NCBI GenBank assembly: GCA_030428345.1
Contig: JAUIBM010000072.1
Location: 1-9,493, forward strand
Direction of reading: 5' to 3'
Origin: Alphaproteobacteria bacterium
Lineage (GTDB): Bacteria; Pseudomonadota; Alphaproteobacteria; Rhizobiales; Rhizobiaceae
DNA: 9,493 nt
Positions 1-6,156 of the stretch are shown here, piece after piece (the first letter of the stretch is position 1; each line of letters starts with the position of its first letter). The notes under the pieces were generated by a model. It was not told the DNA's origin. It was given only the letters and a program-made list of their open reading frames with translations, and made no database searches. A program made the translations under genes and the position numbers.

Positions 1-276
1 CTTGCCCACATACAGCGCCTTGCCGCGCAGGTCGCAGAAGATGCACGCGACCGGTTGCCCGCTTTCGAAGACCGCGAACACCCGCTCTTTCGCAGCCTTG
101 GCGGCAAGGCTCTCCGGCGTCAGGCGCAGCGCCGAGGAGGGTGGGTCGATGACGCCCTGCATCGACGCGAAGGCCGAGAGCACCAGTTCGAGCAGGCGCT
201 CCCAGTCGCGGAAGGAGGCGTCGAGCGCGACGATTTCGACGCTGACAGAGGTCGCGGAAGGGATTTCACCACTCAC
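1..276 (-). CDS. GNAT-family N-acetyltransferase, N-terminal part (cut by window edge)
   Basis: The 92 visible codons read from a GTG at 274-276 to the window edge and stay open. The protein begins MSGEIPSATSVSVEIVALDA and continues with a helix (FRDWERLLELVLSAFASMQGVIDPPSSALRLTPESL), then a strand-turn-strand (RVFAVFESGQPVACIFCD) and ALYVGK. This matches the N-terminal half of GNAT acetyltransferases, where the 'LYVGKLAV' strand precedes the acetyl-CoA-binding loop. That loop lies outside the window, so catalytic competence cannot be judged. The family moves an acetyl group from acetyl-CoA to an amine; the substrate is unknown. The GTG start overlaps the TGA stop of the upstream E1-like gene as GTGA, and no strong ribosome binding site is visible, so translational coupling is likely. 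Family assignment is fairly sure; any specific function would be a guess. Confidence 0.75.
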   Translation of the reverse strand, partial: MSGEIPSATSVSVEIVALDASFRDWERLLELVLSAFASMQGVIDPPSSALRLTPESLAAKAAKERVFAVFESGQPVACIFCDLRGKALYVGK

Positions 277-1019
277 CGCGCCCGCTCGTAGCGCATCGTG
301 TCGAAGCGGCAGGCGCGCGCGTCATAAAGGATCATCCGGCCGGCCAGGGTGTCGCCCGCGCCGGTGATTTCCTTGATCACCTCGATCGCTTGCATCGAGC
401 CCATGACGCCGGTGAGGGCGCCGAGGACGCCTGCCTCCGCGCAGGTAGGCAGCGCGCCTTCCGGCGGGCGCGAGGGGAAAAGATCGCGATAGCGCGGATA
501 GGGATTGCCCTGCGGATCGTTCTCGAACGGCTTCAGCGTCGTCAGCGATCCGTCGAACTGGCCCACCGCGGCCGAAACCAGCGTGATCTTCAGGTCCTCG
601 CACAGATCGGCGAGGGCGTAGCGGGTGCTGAAATTGTCCGACCCGTCCGCGACGATGTCGTAAGTGGACAGCAGCGCGTAGGAATTGCTGTCGGTCAGGC
701 GTACCGGCCAGGGCTCGACGCCGACATGGGGATTGATGCGCGCGACGGCGGCGCGGGCGCTTTCCACCTTGCCTTTGCCGAGCGAGCCGGTGTCGTGAAT
801 GATCTGGCGCTGCAGGTTGGACAGCGAGACCCTGTCGTCATCGGCAATCCCGATCGTGCCGACTCCCGCGGCGGCGAGATAGGCGATCAGCGGCGATCCA
901 AGCCCACCCGCACCGACCACCAGCACGCGGGCGGATTTGAGCTTCTGCTGCCCGGCGCCGCCGATATCGGCGAGCACGATATGGCGGGCATAGCGCTCCA
1001 GCTCCTCACTATCCAGCAT
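273..1019 (-). CDS. moeB: MoeB/ThiF/HesA-family adenylyltransferase (E1-like)
   Basis: The 248-residue protein (E. coli MoeB is about the same length) belongs to the E1-like enzymes that adenylate the C-terminal Gly-Gly of MoaD or ThiS before sulfur transfer in molybdopterin or thiamine synthesis. Visible motifs are the nucleotide-binding loop GAGGLGSP (residues 36-43), the acidic strand end D60-D62, NLQRQ (68-72, with the ATP-contacting Arg71), K84, the Mg-binding region DGSDN (125-129) and the TCAEAG segment carrying Cys193. The two zinc-binding CxxC pairs of classical MoeB are absent: the first position reads YPRYRDLF (174-181) and the C-terminus has only one cysteine (ARACRFDTMRY). Start: ATG at 1019 follows GGGGAGG with six bases between, lying inside the end of recF, which it overlaps by 11 bp. 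MoeB versus ThiF cannot be decided from sequence alone. Confidence 0.88.
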   Translation of the reverse strand: MLDSEELERYARHIVLADIGGAGQQKLKSARVLVVGAGGLGSPLIAYLAAAGVGTIGIADDDRVSLSNLQRQIIHDTGSLGKGKVESARAAVARINPHVGVEPWPVRLTDSNSYALLSTYDIVADGSDNFSTRYALADLCEDLKITLVSAAVGQFDGSLTTLKPFENDPQGNPYPRYRDLFPSRPPEGALPTCAEAGVLGALTGVMGSMQAIEVIKEITGAGDTLAGRMILYDARACRFDTMRYERAR

Positions 1020-2160
1020 TTCCGGCCTCCCCTTTCACGGTTCCTCCCGCTACATGGCAATAAAGGGCCCGATCGCCAAGAGCGGAGAATAGCGATCGAT
1101 CGGTTCCGGTCATCCAGGCCTGGCAGTCCAGCGCATCGATCCGGTCGAAAAGCGCCGCCCTGCGGCGCACGTCAAGATGCGCGGCGATTTCGTCCAGAAG
1201 AAGGATAGGCGCATGGCCGGCAAGATCGGCCACGAGACGCGCATGGGCGAGCAGGATTCCGACGAGCAGGGCCTTCTGTTCCCCGGTCGAGCAAAATTGC
1301 GCCGGCATCGCCTTGGGCCGGTGGCTGACCGCGAGATCGGAGCGGTGCGGGCCTTCCAGCGTCCGTCCGGCTGCCGCGTCCGCCCTGCGCGAAGCCGCCA
1401 GCCGATCGCGATAGCCGTCCTCGAGTTCGGCCGCCGCCGTCTCCGGCGCGAGCGTCTCCAGGCTGCCGCGCAATTCCAGCAGGGCGTCGGGAAAGGGCGA
1501 ATCGGGATCGGCGGAACGCACGATAACCCCGGTCAGCAGGCTGACCAGCTCCAGGCGCGCAAGCGCGATCGCCACGCCGGTGTCGACCATCTGCGCCTCG
1601 ATCGCATCGAGCCAGGCGCGGTCGGGAGCCGGATCGGAGAGCAGGCGGTTGCGCGCCCGCATCGCCTTCTCGAAATCGGCCACCCGCCGCCCATGCGCCG
1701 GGTCGATGGCCAGCACCAGCCGGTCGACGAATTTCCGCCGGTCGGAGGCCGCGCCCGTGAACAGCCCGTCCATGGCGGGCGTCAGCCAGACGATCCGCGC
1801 ATGCTCCAGGAATTCCTCCGCGGTTCGTGCGGCGGCGCCATTGATGCGGGCGCGCCGCTGCGATTCCGGCCCCAGAGCGGTCTCTACAACGCCCGTCCCC
1901 AGCGTCGCAGGCCCGGCGGCGCCCTCGATCTCGGCATAGACCGACCAGGCGCCATTGCCCGGCGAGCGGGCGACTTCCTCCAGCGTGGCGCGGCGCAGGC
2001 CGCGCCCCGGCGTCAGAAAGGAAACCGCCTCGAGCAGATTGGTCTTGCCGGCTCCGTTCTCGCCGGTCAGCACGACATGGCGGCGGTCGCAATCGAGCCG
2101 CGCGCGCTCGAAATTGCGAAACGAGGCCAGCTTCAATTGCGTCAGGTGGACGCGGGACAT
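1009..2160 (-). CDS. recF: DNA replication and repair protein RecF
   Basis: RecF is a cytoplasmic SMC-like ATPase that, with RecO and RecR, loads RecA at single-strand gaps behind stalled forks. The 383-residue protein has the expected parts in order: N-terminal LTQLKLASFRNFERARL, Walker A GENGAGKT (33-40), the ABC-type signature STGEQK (291-296), Walker B ILLLDE (319-324) and the D-loop HLD (328-330). The middle section, about residues 100-280, is the lid/helical part and contains the RecF-typical RKFVDRLVLAID and TLEGPHRSDL segments. Its length is normal for the family. ATG at 2160 lies 25 bp after the dnaN stop with only a weak GGGGA upstream, so translation coupled to dnaN is plausible. 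The stop (TAG, 1009-1011) lies inside the next gene. gyrB, often the next gene in bacteria, does not follow directly. Confidence 0.97.
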   Translation of the reverse strand: MSRVHLTQLKLASFRNFERARLDCDRRHVVLTGENGAGKTNLLEAVSFLTPGRGLRRATLEEVARSPGNGAWSVYAEIEGAAGPATLGTGVVETALGPESQRRARINGAAARTAEEFLEHARIVWLTPAMDGLFTGAASDRRKFVDRLVLAIDPAHGRRVADFEKAMRARNRLLSDPAPDRAWLDAIEAQMVDTGVAIALARLELVSLLTGVIVRSADPDSPFPDALLELRGSLETLAPETAAAELEDGYRDRLAASRRADAAAGRTLEGPHRSDLAVSHRPKAMPAQFCSTGEQKALLVGILLAHARLVADLAGHAPILLLDEIAAHLDVRRRAALFDRIDALDCQAWMTGTDRSLFSALGDRALYCHVAGGTVKGEAGNAG

Positions 2161-2185
2161 TGCAGTTTCCCCGCGCGCTCCAGGT

Positions 2186-3304
2186 TCACACGCGCATCGG
2201 CATCAGGACATAGATCGCGCCGGATTGGGAGGAATCGCGGATCAGCGTCGGCGAACCGGAATCGGCCAGCATGAACACGGCCTCCTCGCCGGAAAGCTGG
2301 CCGGTAATGTCGAGCAGATAGCGCGAATTGAAGCCGATTTCCAACGGTTCGGCCGAGTAGCCGACAGGCAGTTCCTCGGTGGCGCTGCCGGAGTCGGGAT
2401 TGTTGACGGTCAGCACCAGATTGCCTTCGCCCAGCTGCAGCTTCACGGCGCGTCCGCGCTCGGAGGAGATGGTGGAAACCCGGTCGACGGCGCTGGCGAA
2501 GGAGGCGCGGTCCATGACCAGCTCGCGGTCATTGCCGGTGGGGATGACGCGGTTGTAGTCGGGGAAGGTGCCGTCGATCAGCTTCGAGGTCAGGACCACC
2601 GGGCCGACATTGATGCGGATCTTGGCTTCGGACAGTTCGATCGACACCACGGCCTCAGGGTCTTCGATCAGCTTCTGAATCTCGCCGACCGCCTTGCGCG
2701 GGATGATGACGCCCGGCATGCCCTCGCACCCGGACGGCGCCTCGATCTGGGCGCTGGCCAGACGATGCCCGTCGGTCGCGACGGCGCGCAGCATAAGCTT
2801 TCCGTCCTGCTCGACCGAATGGAGATAGATGCCATTGAGATAATAGCGCGTTTCCTCGGTCGAGATGGCGAACTGCGTATGCTCGATCAGGCCCTTGAGC
2901 TGGGCCGAGGCGATGCGGAACCGGTGAGAGAACTCGCCTGTGGCGATGTCCGGGAAATCGCTTTGCGGCAGCACCTGCAGCGTGAAGCGCGAGCGCCCCG
3001 ACGTGACCTTGAGGACGCCGGCCTCCGGATCGATGGCGAGCATGACTTCCGCGCCATCGGGCAGCTTGCGCACGATGTCGTGCAGCATGTGGGCCGCCAC
3101 GGTGATGGCGCCCGGCTGGTCGACCGCCGCCTCCACCGTCTCCACGATTTCCACGTCGAGATCGGTTGCCTTCAGCATCAGCGAGGCGCCGTCCGCCCGC
3201 ATCAGCACGTTGGACAGGATCGGAATCGTGTTTCGCCGTTCCACGACCCGGTGGACATGGTTAAGCGACTTAAGAAGATTCGATCTTTCAATCGTGACGC
3301 GCAT
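2186..3304 (-). CDS. dnaN: DNA polymerase III beta subunit (sliding clamp)
   Basis: DnaN forms the dimeric ring that encircles DNA and tethers polymerase III and many repair enzymes. The protein has 372 residues, close to the usual 366-375, and consists of three similar domains of about 120 residues. Recognisable segments are the opening MRVTIERSNLLKSLNHV, NTIPILSNVL (25-34), ATDLDVEI (46-53), ATDGHRLA (176-183, part of the partner-binding pocket), GTFPDYNRVIP (245-255) and the C-terminal YVLMPMR (365-371) that completes the pocket. ATG at 3304 opens directly with the conserved N-terminus, so the start is secure, although the ribosome binding site (GAGAGTAGAG) is ordinary. It lies 263 bp downstream of dnaA on the same strand and 25 bp upstream of recF, so dnaN and recF are likely one transcript. 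Confidence 0.98.
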   Translation of the reverse strand: MRVTIERSNLLKSLNHVHRVVERRNTIPILSNVLMRADGASLMLKATDLDVEIVETVEAAVDQPGAITVAAHMLHDIVRKLPDGAEVMLAIDPEAGVLKVTSGRSRFTLQVLPQSDFPDIATGEFSHRFRIASAQLKGLIEHTQFAISTEETRYYLNGIYLHSVEQDGKLMLRAVATDGHRLASAQIEAPSGCEGMPGVIIPRKAVGEIQKLIEDPEAVVSIELSEAKIRINVGPVVLTSKLIDGTFPDYNRVIPTGNDRELVMDRASFASAVDRVSTISSERGRAVKLQLGEGNLVLTVNNPDSGSATEELPVGYSAEPLEIGFNSRYLLDITGQLSGEEAVFMLADSGSPTLIRDSSQSGAIYVLMPMRV

Positions 3305-3451
3305 GGAACTCTACTCTCGCTTCGGTCGCCCGCCGCCCGGTTCCCCTGGTCTGCGCCCATTCGCAGGCCGTTTGCCGGCGGCATTCGGCCGGGGATCGCC
3401 ACCTTGCTTTTCGCAAGCGCCGCGATGCAACCCGGGTCCGTAACCTGATCA

Positions 3452-3466
3452 AAAACGGGACGTTTT
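3452..3466. repeat. AAAACG-GGA-CGTTTT dyad upstream of dnaN
   Basis: A perfect 6-bp inverted repeat with a 3-base centre lies about 150 bp upstream of the dnaN start. In RNA the 3-nt loop and AT-rich stem would be weak, so a protein-binding operator is as likely as a hairpin. On the minus strand it is followed by one more T, giving CGTTTTT, which resembles a poor terminator. No partner protein can be named. Confidence 0.4.
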
Positions 3467-3525
3467 GCAAGCACTTGGCGCGCCCGCGTAACCCGGATTT
3501 GACGCCATTGGGCGCTTTGCAGGGG

Positions 3526-3552
3526 AAAAGCGGCAGAGCCCGGCGGGGCCGC
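3526..3552 (-). terminator. possible weak intrinsic terminator after dnaA
   Basis: Read on the minus strand about 16 bp past the dnaA stop, GCGGC (3552-3548) can pair with GCCGC (3534-3530) across a 13-nt loop and is followed by TTTT (3529-3526). The stem is short and the U-tract has only four bases, so termination would be partial at best. This would allow dnaA read-through into dnaN. It may be chance in GC-rich DNA. Confidence 0.3.
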
Positions 3553-3567
3553 GCGTCTAAATCCGGT

Positions 3568-5187
3568 TTAGTCCAGGATCAGACGCTTGAGCAGCTCGAT
3601 CTCATGGGCGAGCTTCTGATCCTTTCCGGCGAGATCCTCGATCTTTCGCACGGCGTGCAAGACCGTTGTGTGGTCCCTGCCGCCAAAGCGCCGGCCGATT
3701 TCCGGCAGCGAGCGCGGCGTCATGATCTTCGCCAGATACATGGCGATTTGCCGGGGGCGCACGATGACGCGGGTGCGCCGGTTGGAAAGCAGATCGTTCT
3801 TGGAAACGTTGAACTGGCGTGCGACGACGCGCTGGATATCCTCGATGCGTACCCGGCGCACATCGGTCGTGCGCACCAGATGACCGAGCATCTTGTCCAG
3901 TTCCTCGAAGGTCATCGGACCTTCGGCGAAGCGGTGCTGGACCAGCAACTGATTGAACGCGCCTTCCACGTCGCGCCCGCTGGTCGTCACCTGGCGGGCG
4001 ACGTAGTGGCGGATGTCCTCGGGAATGTCGAGCTGCGGCTGTTCGGCCCGGGCTTCCTCGTAGCGGGCGTTGAGGATCGCCTTGCGCACTTCATAGTCCG
4101 GCGCCTCGATTTCCAGCGTCACCCCGCCCTTGAGCCGGGAGCGCACGCGCTCGTCCAGGCTTTCGAGTTCCGCGGGCGGGCGGTCGGCTGCGACAACGAC
4201 CTGGCGGGCGCTGTCGATCAGCTCGTTGAGCAGATGACAGAATTCGGCCTGGATCGCCTTGCCCTGCAGGAACTGCATGTCGTCGATCAGCAGAAGGTCG
4301 ATGTCGCGCAGCGATTCCTTCAAGGAAAGCGCCGTGTGGTCGCGAATGGCGGCGGCGAAGCGCCACATGAAATATTCGGCGGTCAGGTACAGCACCTTCT
4401 TGCGTGCGTCGCGTCCGCGCGCCTCCCAGGCGACAGCCTGCAGCAGATGCGTCTTGCCAAGGCCGACCGAGGCATGGATGAACAGCGGGTTGAAGCGGAC
4501 GGACCCCTGATCCTCCTCCGCCACCGAGCGGGCGGCGGCGCAGGCGACCCGGTTCGACTTGCCCTCGATGAAATTCGCGAAAGTGTGGCGCGCGTCGAGC
4601 GGCGAGCCGGCAAAGCCCTGTTTTCGATCGGGGATCGGCGAGCGCTGGGGCGGGCGCGGCGCTGCGGGCGTGGCGCGGGCAGGCTCCGCCGGGGAGGCGT
4701 CGGCCTGCGGCTTGTCGTCGTCCTCCTCGACCAGGCGAATGTCGCGCCGGCGCACGGCGCTGCGCACGGCCAGGTCGACGCGCAGGACGCCCATGTTCTC
4801 TTCCTGCCAGAGTTCGCCCATCACATCCCGGTAATGCGCATTGATCCAGATCTTCAGGAAGGCGGTGGGAACCGAATAAAGCGCCACGCCTCCGGCGATG
4901 TCTTCCAGTTTGATCCGGCCGAACCAGCTGTTGAACACTTCCGAGCCCAGGCGCGCCTGAAGCTTCGCCATCACTCGTGCATTGTGCTCGTCATCGCCGC
5001 CGCGCGCCGGGCGACCCTTGCTGGTCGGCATGTTCATTTCTCCGCATGGTGATTTCGTCAATTTGCCCGATCCCGCCGCAGTGGCGGGCAAGGCCTTGCG
5101 CAGATCGGTAACGCCGGTCAGCCGGACGCCGGGCGTCGTTCCCGCCGGATGCGCCGCAACCGCATGTATCGAACCCGTCTGCGCCAT
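3568..5187 (-). CDS. dnaA: chromosomal replication initiator protein DnaA
   Basis: DnaA is the AAA+ ATPase that binds DnaA boxes at oriC, melts the duplex and recruits the helicase. Numbering from ATG 5187 (539 aa): domain I about 68-150 (ARLGSEVFNSWFG), a Pro/Ala/acid-rich linker about 153-195, and the AAA+ domain with Walker A ASVGLGKT (239-246), Walker B LLLIDD (298-303), sensor I region VVVAADRPP, arginine-finger box VRSRLKGG (Arg351) and sensor II SGRDVEGA (Arg405). Domain IV is the DNA-binding part with FGGRDHTTVLHA (501-512). The first P-loop glycine is Ala239. The start is uncertain. ATG 5187 has AAGGAG with an 11-nt spacer. ATG 5031 (Met53) has GGAG with an ideal 8-nt spacer and would give 487 aa, nearer the usual length. 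A possible promoter at 5190-5219 would favour the internal start. Confidence 0.97.
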   Translation of the reverse strand: MAQTGSIHAVAAHPAGTTPGVRLTGVTDLRKALPATAAGSGKLTKSPCGEMNMPTSKGRPARGGDDEHNARVMAKLQARLGSEVFNSWFGRIKLEDIAGGVALYSVPTAFLKIWINAHYRDVMGELWQEENMGVLRVDLAVRSAVRRRDIRLVEEDDDKPQADASPAEPARATPAAPRPPQRSPIPDRKQGFAGSPLDARHTFANFIEGKSNRVACAAARSVAEEDQGSVRFNPLFIHASVGLGKTHLLQAVAWEARGRDARKKVLYLTAEYFMWRFAAAIRDHTALSLKESLRDIDLLLIDDMQFLQGKAIQAEFCHLLNELIDSARQVVVAADRPPAELESLDERVRSRLKGGVTLEIEAPDYEVRKAILNARYEEARAEQPQLDIPEDIRHYVARQVTTSGRDVEGAFNQLLVQHRFAEGPMTFEELDKMLGHLVRTTDVRRVRIEDIQRVVARQFNVSKNDLLSNRRTRVIVRPRQIAMYLAKIMTPRSLPEIGRRFGGRDHTTVLHAVRKIEDLAGKDQKLAHEIELLKRLILD

Positions 5188-5189
5188 CG

Positions 5190-5219
5190 TCTACCGTTCT
5201 CCTTGCCTGTTTCTGTCAA
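5190..5219 (-). promoter_or_regulatory. candidate dnaA promoter overlapping a Shine-Dalgarno sequence
   Basis: On the minus strand a perfect TTGACA (5219-5214) is followed after 18 bp by GGTAGA (5195-5190), a weak -10 that partly resembles the GCTANA form of Caulobacter-type promoters. Transcription would begin at about 5183, just inside the ATG at 5187-5185. That would remove this start codon and leave about 150 nt of leader before the ATG at 5031. The same stretch contains AAGGAG (5204-5199), which could instead be the ribosome binding site for ATG 5187. The two readings exclude each other for a given transcript. The -35 is strong and the -10 poor. Confidence 0.35.
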
Positions 5220-5230
5220 TTTTCGTGTCC

Positions 5231-5261
5231 GCGCCGTCGGTGAGGATCACCCTGTCGGCGC
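5231..5261. repeat. two-part hairpin between the rhodanese gene and dnaA
   Basis: Outer arms GCGCCG (5231-5236) and CGGCGC (5256-5261) enclose inner arms GGTGA (5239-5243) and TCACC (5247-5251) around a GGA loop, with a small 2-by-4 internal loop. It sits in the 88-bp gap, just upstream of the candidate dnaA -35. No U-tract follows directly on the minus strand (GGACACGAAAATT), so it is not a classical terminator. It may separate the rhodanese message from dnaA or be a binding site. Confidence 0.4.
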
Positions 5262-5275
5262 GATATGCCCGGCCT

Positions 5276-5704
5276 TCAACCCTGCATCCATGGCAGGCCG
5301 TCATGCTTCCACCCCTCCACCGCGCCGCGATGGCCGCTGGAATCGCGCGCGCCCTCGAAGCCGCCGGCGACATTATAGGCGGCGGAAAATCCCGCCGCGG
5401 TCAGCGCCGCCGCGGCCGACGCGCTGCGCGCGCCCGAGCGGCAAATGCACAGCAATGGCGCGTCCTTGCCAACCCCGAGGCGCTGCAATTGCGACGACAC
5501 CGCCTCCACGAAGGCGGCGTTCACCGCCATCGAAGGATAGTTCTGCCAGTCCACAAGCAGCGGTTCCTTGCCGATCGCGGTGAGCATCGGCACGCCGACG
5601 AAATTCCATTCCGCCGATGTGCGTACATCGATCAATTGCGCCGCCGGGTCGGCCGAGAGCATTTCCCATCCTTCGCCGCAACTTATGTCGCCCGCATAGC
5701 TCAT
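5276..5704 (-). CDS. rhodanese-like sulfurtransferase, single domain
   Basis: This 142-residue single-domain rhodanese has the conserved parts: AQLIDVRTSAEWNFVGVP (CH2A-like segment, about 22-39), the active-site loop CRSGAR (88-93) with Cys88 as the predicted persulfide-forming cysteine, and the C-terminal YNVAGGFEG segment ending in WKHDGLPW. Family members carry sulfur as a cysteine persulfide to an acceptor; the donor and acceptor here are unknown. A second cysteine (Cys86) lies just before the active site. The tail resembles a common alphaproteobacterial subgroup that I know from memory. No signal peptide is visible, so it is cytoplasmic. ATG at 5704 has an AGAGGG ribosome site about 10 bases upstream. 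It lies 88 bp upstream of dnaA on the same strand. Confidence 0.9.
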   Translation of the reverse strand: MSYAGDISCGEGWEMLSADPAAQLIDVRTSAEWNFVGVPMLTAIGKEPLLVDWQNYPSMAVNAAFVEAVSSQLQRLGVGKDAPLLCICRSGARSASAAAALTAAGFSAAYNVAGGFEGARDSSGHRGAVEGWKHDGLPWMQG

Positions 5705-5800
5705 CAGACAATACCCTCTCGTCCGCAGACACGCAGTGCCTACGCCTTCTTACGCCACGATACGCTCACGAAGCCCGGCAAACGGGTCGATTGCATGAAA

Positions 5801-5842
5801 GCCCGCCATCTGGACGAGAGGCGGGCGAAGACCTTTCGATCT
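5801..5842 (-). repeat. pair of adjacent RNA-type hairpins
   Basis: Read on the minus strand, AGATC (5842-5838), a GAAA tetraloop (5837-5834) and GGTCT (5833-5829) form a 5-bp stem with one G-U pair and a GNRA-type loop. Three bases later GCCCGCC (5826-5820) and GGCGGGC (5807-5801) form a perfect 7-bp stem with a 12-nt loop, followed by TTTC. They lie about 100-140 nt upstream of the rhodanese start, so they may be part of its leader. The second could be a weak terminator for something transcribed from further right. Confidence 0.4.
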
Positions 5843-6101
5843 TACAAAAGCGGATCTTGCCGGGTATCATTCCGCCAGACAAAGGCAAGCCGTTGCCCGA
5901 CAAACGTGTCGTCGGGATGCTTCAGGCCTACCCATTGAACTGGGCGGAACGGATACCAAGCGCCCCCCGCTTGCCGTTCTGAGGTCAACTTACACAGCGG
6001 CACCGCGCGGTTCAACTCGACACTGCCAAGAAAGCGTCGCCACCGATGAAGCGGCACCAGGTGCACCCCCGAAACAGCCTTCAAACCGCGGCGCAACCGC
6101 T

Positions 6102-6118
6102 TGTGAATCAATGTGTTT
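6102..6118. promoter_or_regulatory. DnaA-box-like and IHF-like sequences, overlapping
   Basis: The minus strand of 6102-6110 reads TGATTCACA, one mismatch from TGATCCACA (the Caulobacter strong DnaA box) and two from TTATCCACA. It contains a GANTC methylation motif (GAATC, 6105-6109). On the plus strand AATCAATGTGTTT (6106-6118) matches the IHF consensus WATCAANNNNTTR except for the last base. Both are short and degenerate, so chance matches cannot be excluded. Their overlap and position upstream of dnaA are the reason to list them. Confidence 0.3.
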
Positions 6119-6156
6119 CACGCGAAGCGCTGCGGGGGGCCGTCCGGAGGGGTTGC

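Larger units (their letters stand above)
3305..3567 (-). other. dnaA–dnaN intergenic region
   Basis: These 263 bp separate the dnaA stop from the dnaN start. Open frames crossing it are short, lack recognisable protein features and overlap dnaN, so I treat it as non-coding. It holds a possible weak dnaA terminator (3526-3552), a tight dyad (3452-3466), a 5-bp inverted repeat CTTGC/GCAAG with a 5-nt loop (3403-3417), and an 8-bp inverted repeat CCGGATTT (3493-3500) with AAATCCGG (3559-3566), 58 bp apart. I found no convincing sigma-70-type promoter. The best try for dnaN, TTGCAA with CAGGTT 17 bp later, matches too poorly to call. dnaN must be read either from a non-canonical promoter here or by read-through from dnaA. 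Confidence 0.6.

Noticed and set aside
3202..3474. 90-codon minus-strand frame crossing the dnaN start
   Set aside because: It overlaps the secure start of dnaN in another frame and has no recognisable features.
390..5052. Several long plus-strand open frames (390-1208, 1177-2274, 1955-3448, 3475-5052)
   Set aside because: They lie antisense to the moeB, recF, dnaN and dnaA genes, whose proteins are clearly recognised. Long antisense frames are expected in GC-rich coding DNA, and these have Arg/Gly/His-rich, family-less translations.
5842..6111. 89-codon minus-strand open frame upstream of the rhodanese gene
   Set aside because: It starts with TTG, has no ribosome binding site, matches no family I recognise and has weaker third-position GC bias than neighbouring genes. 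It might still be a diverged gene remnant, but I cannot support it.
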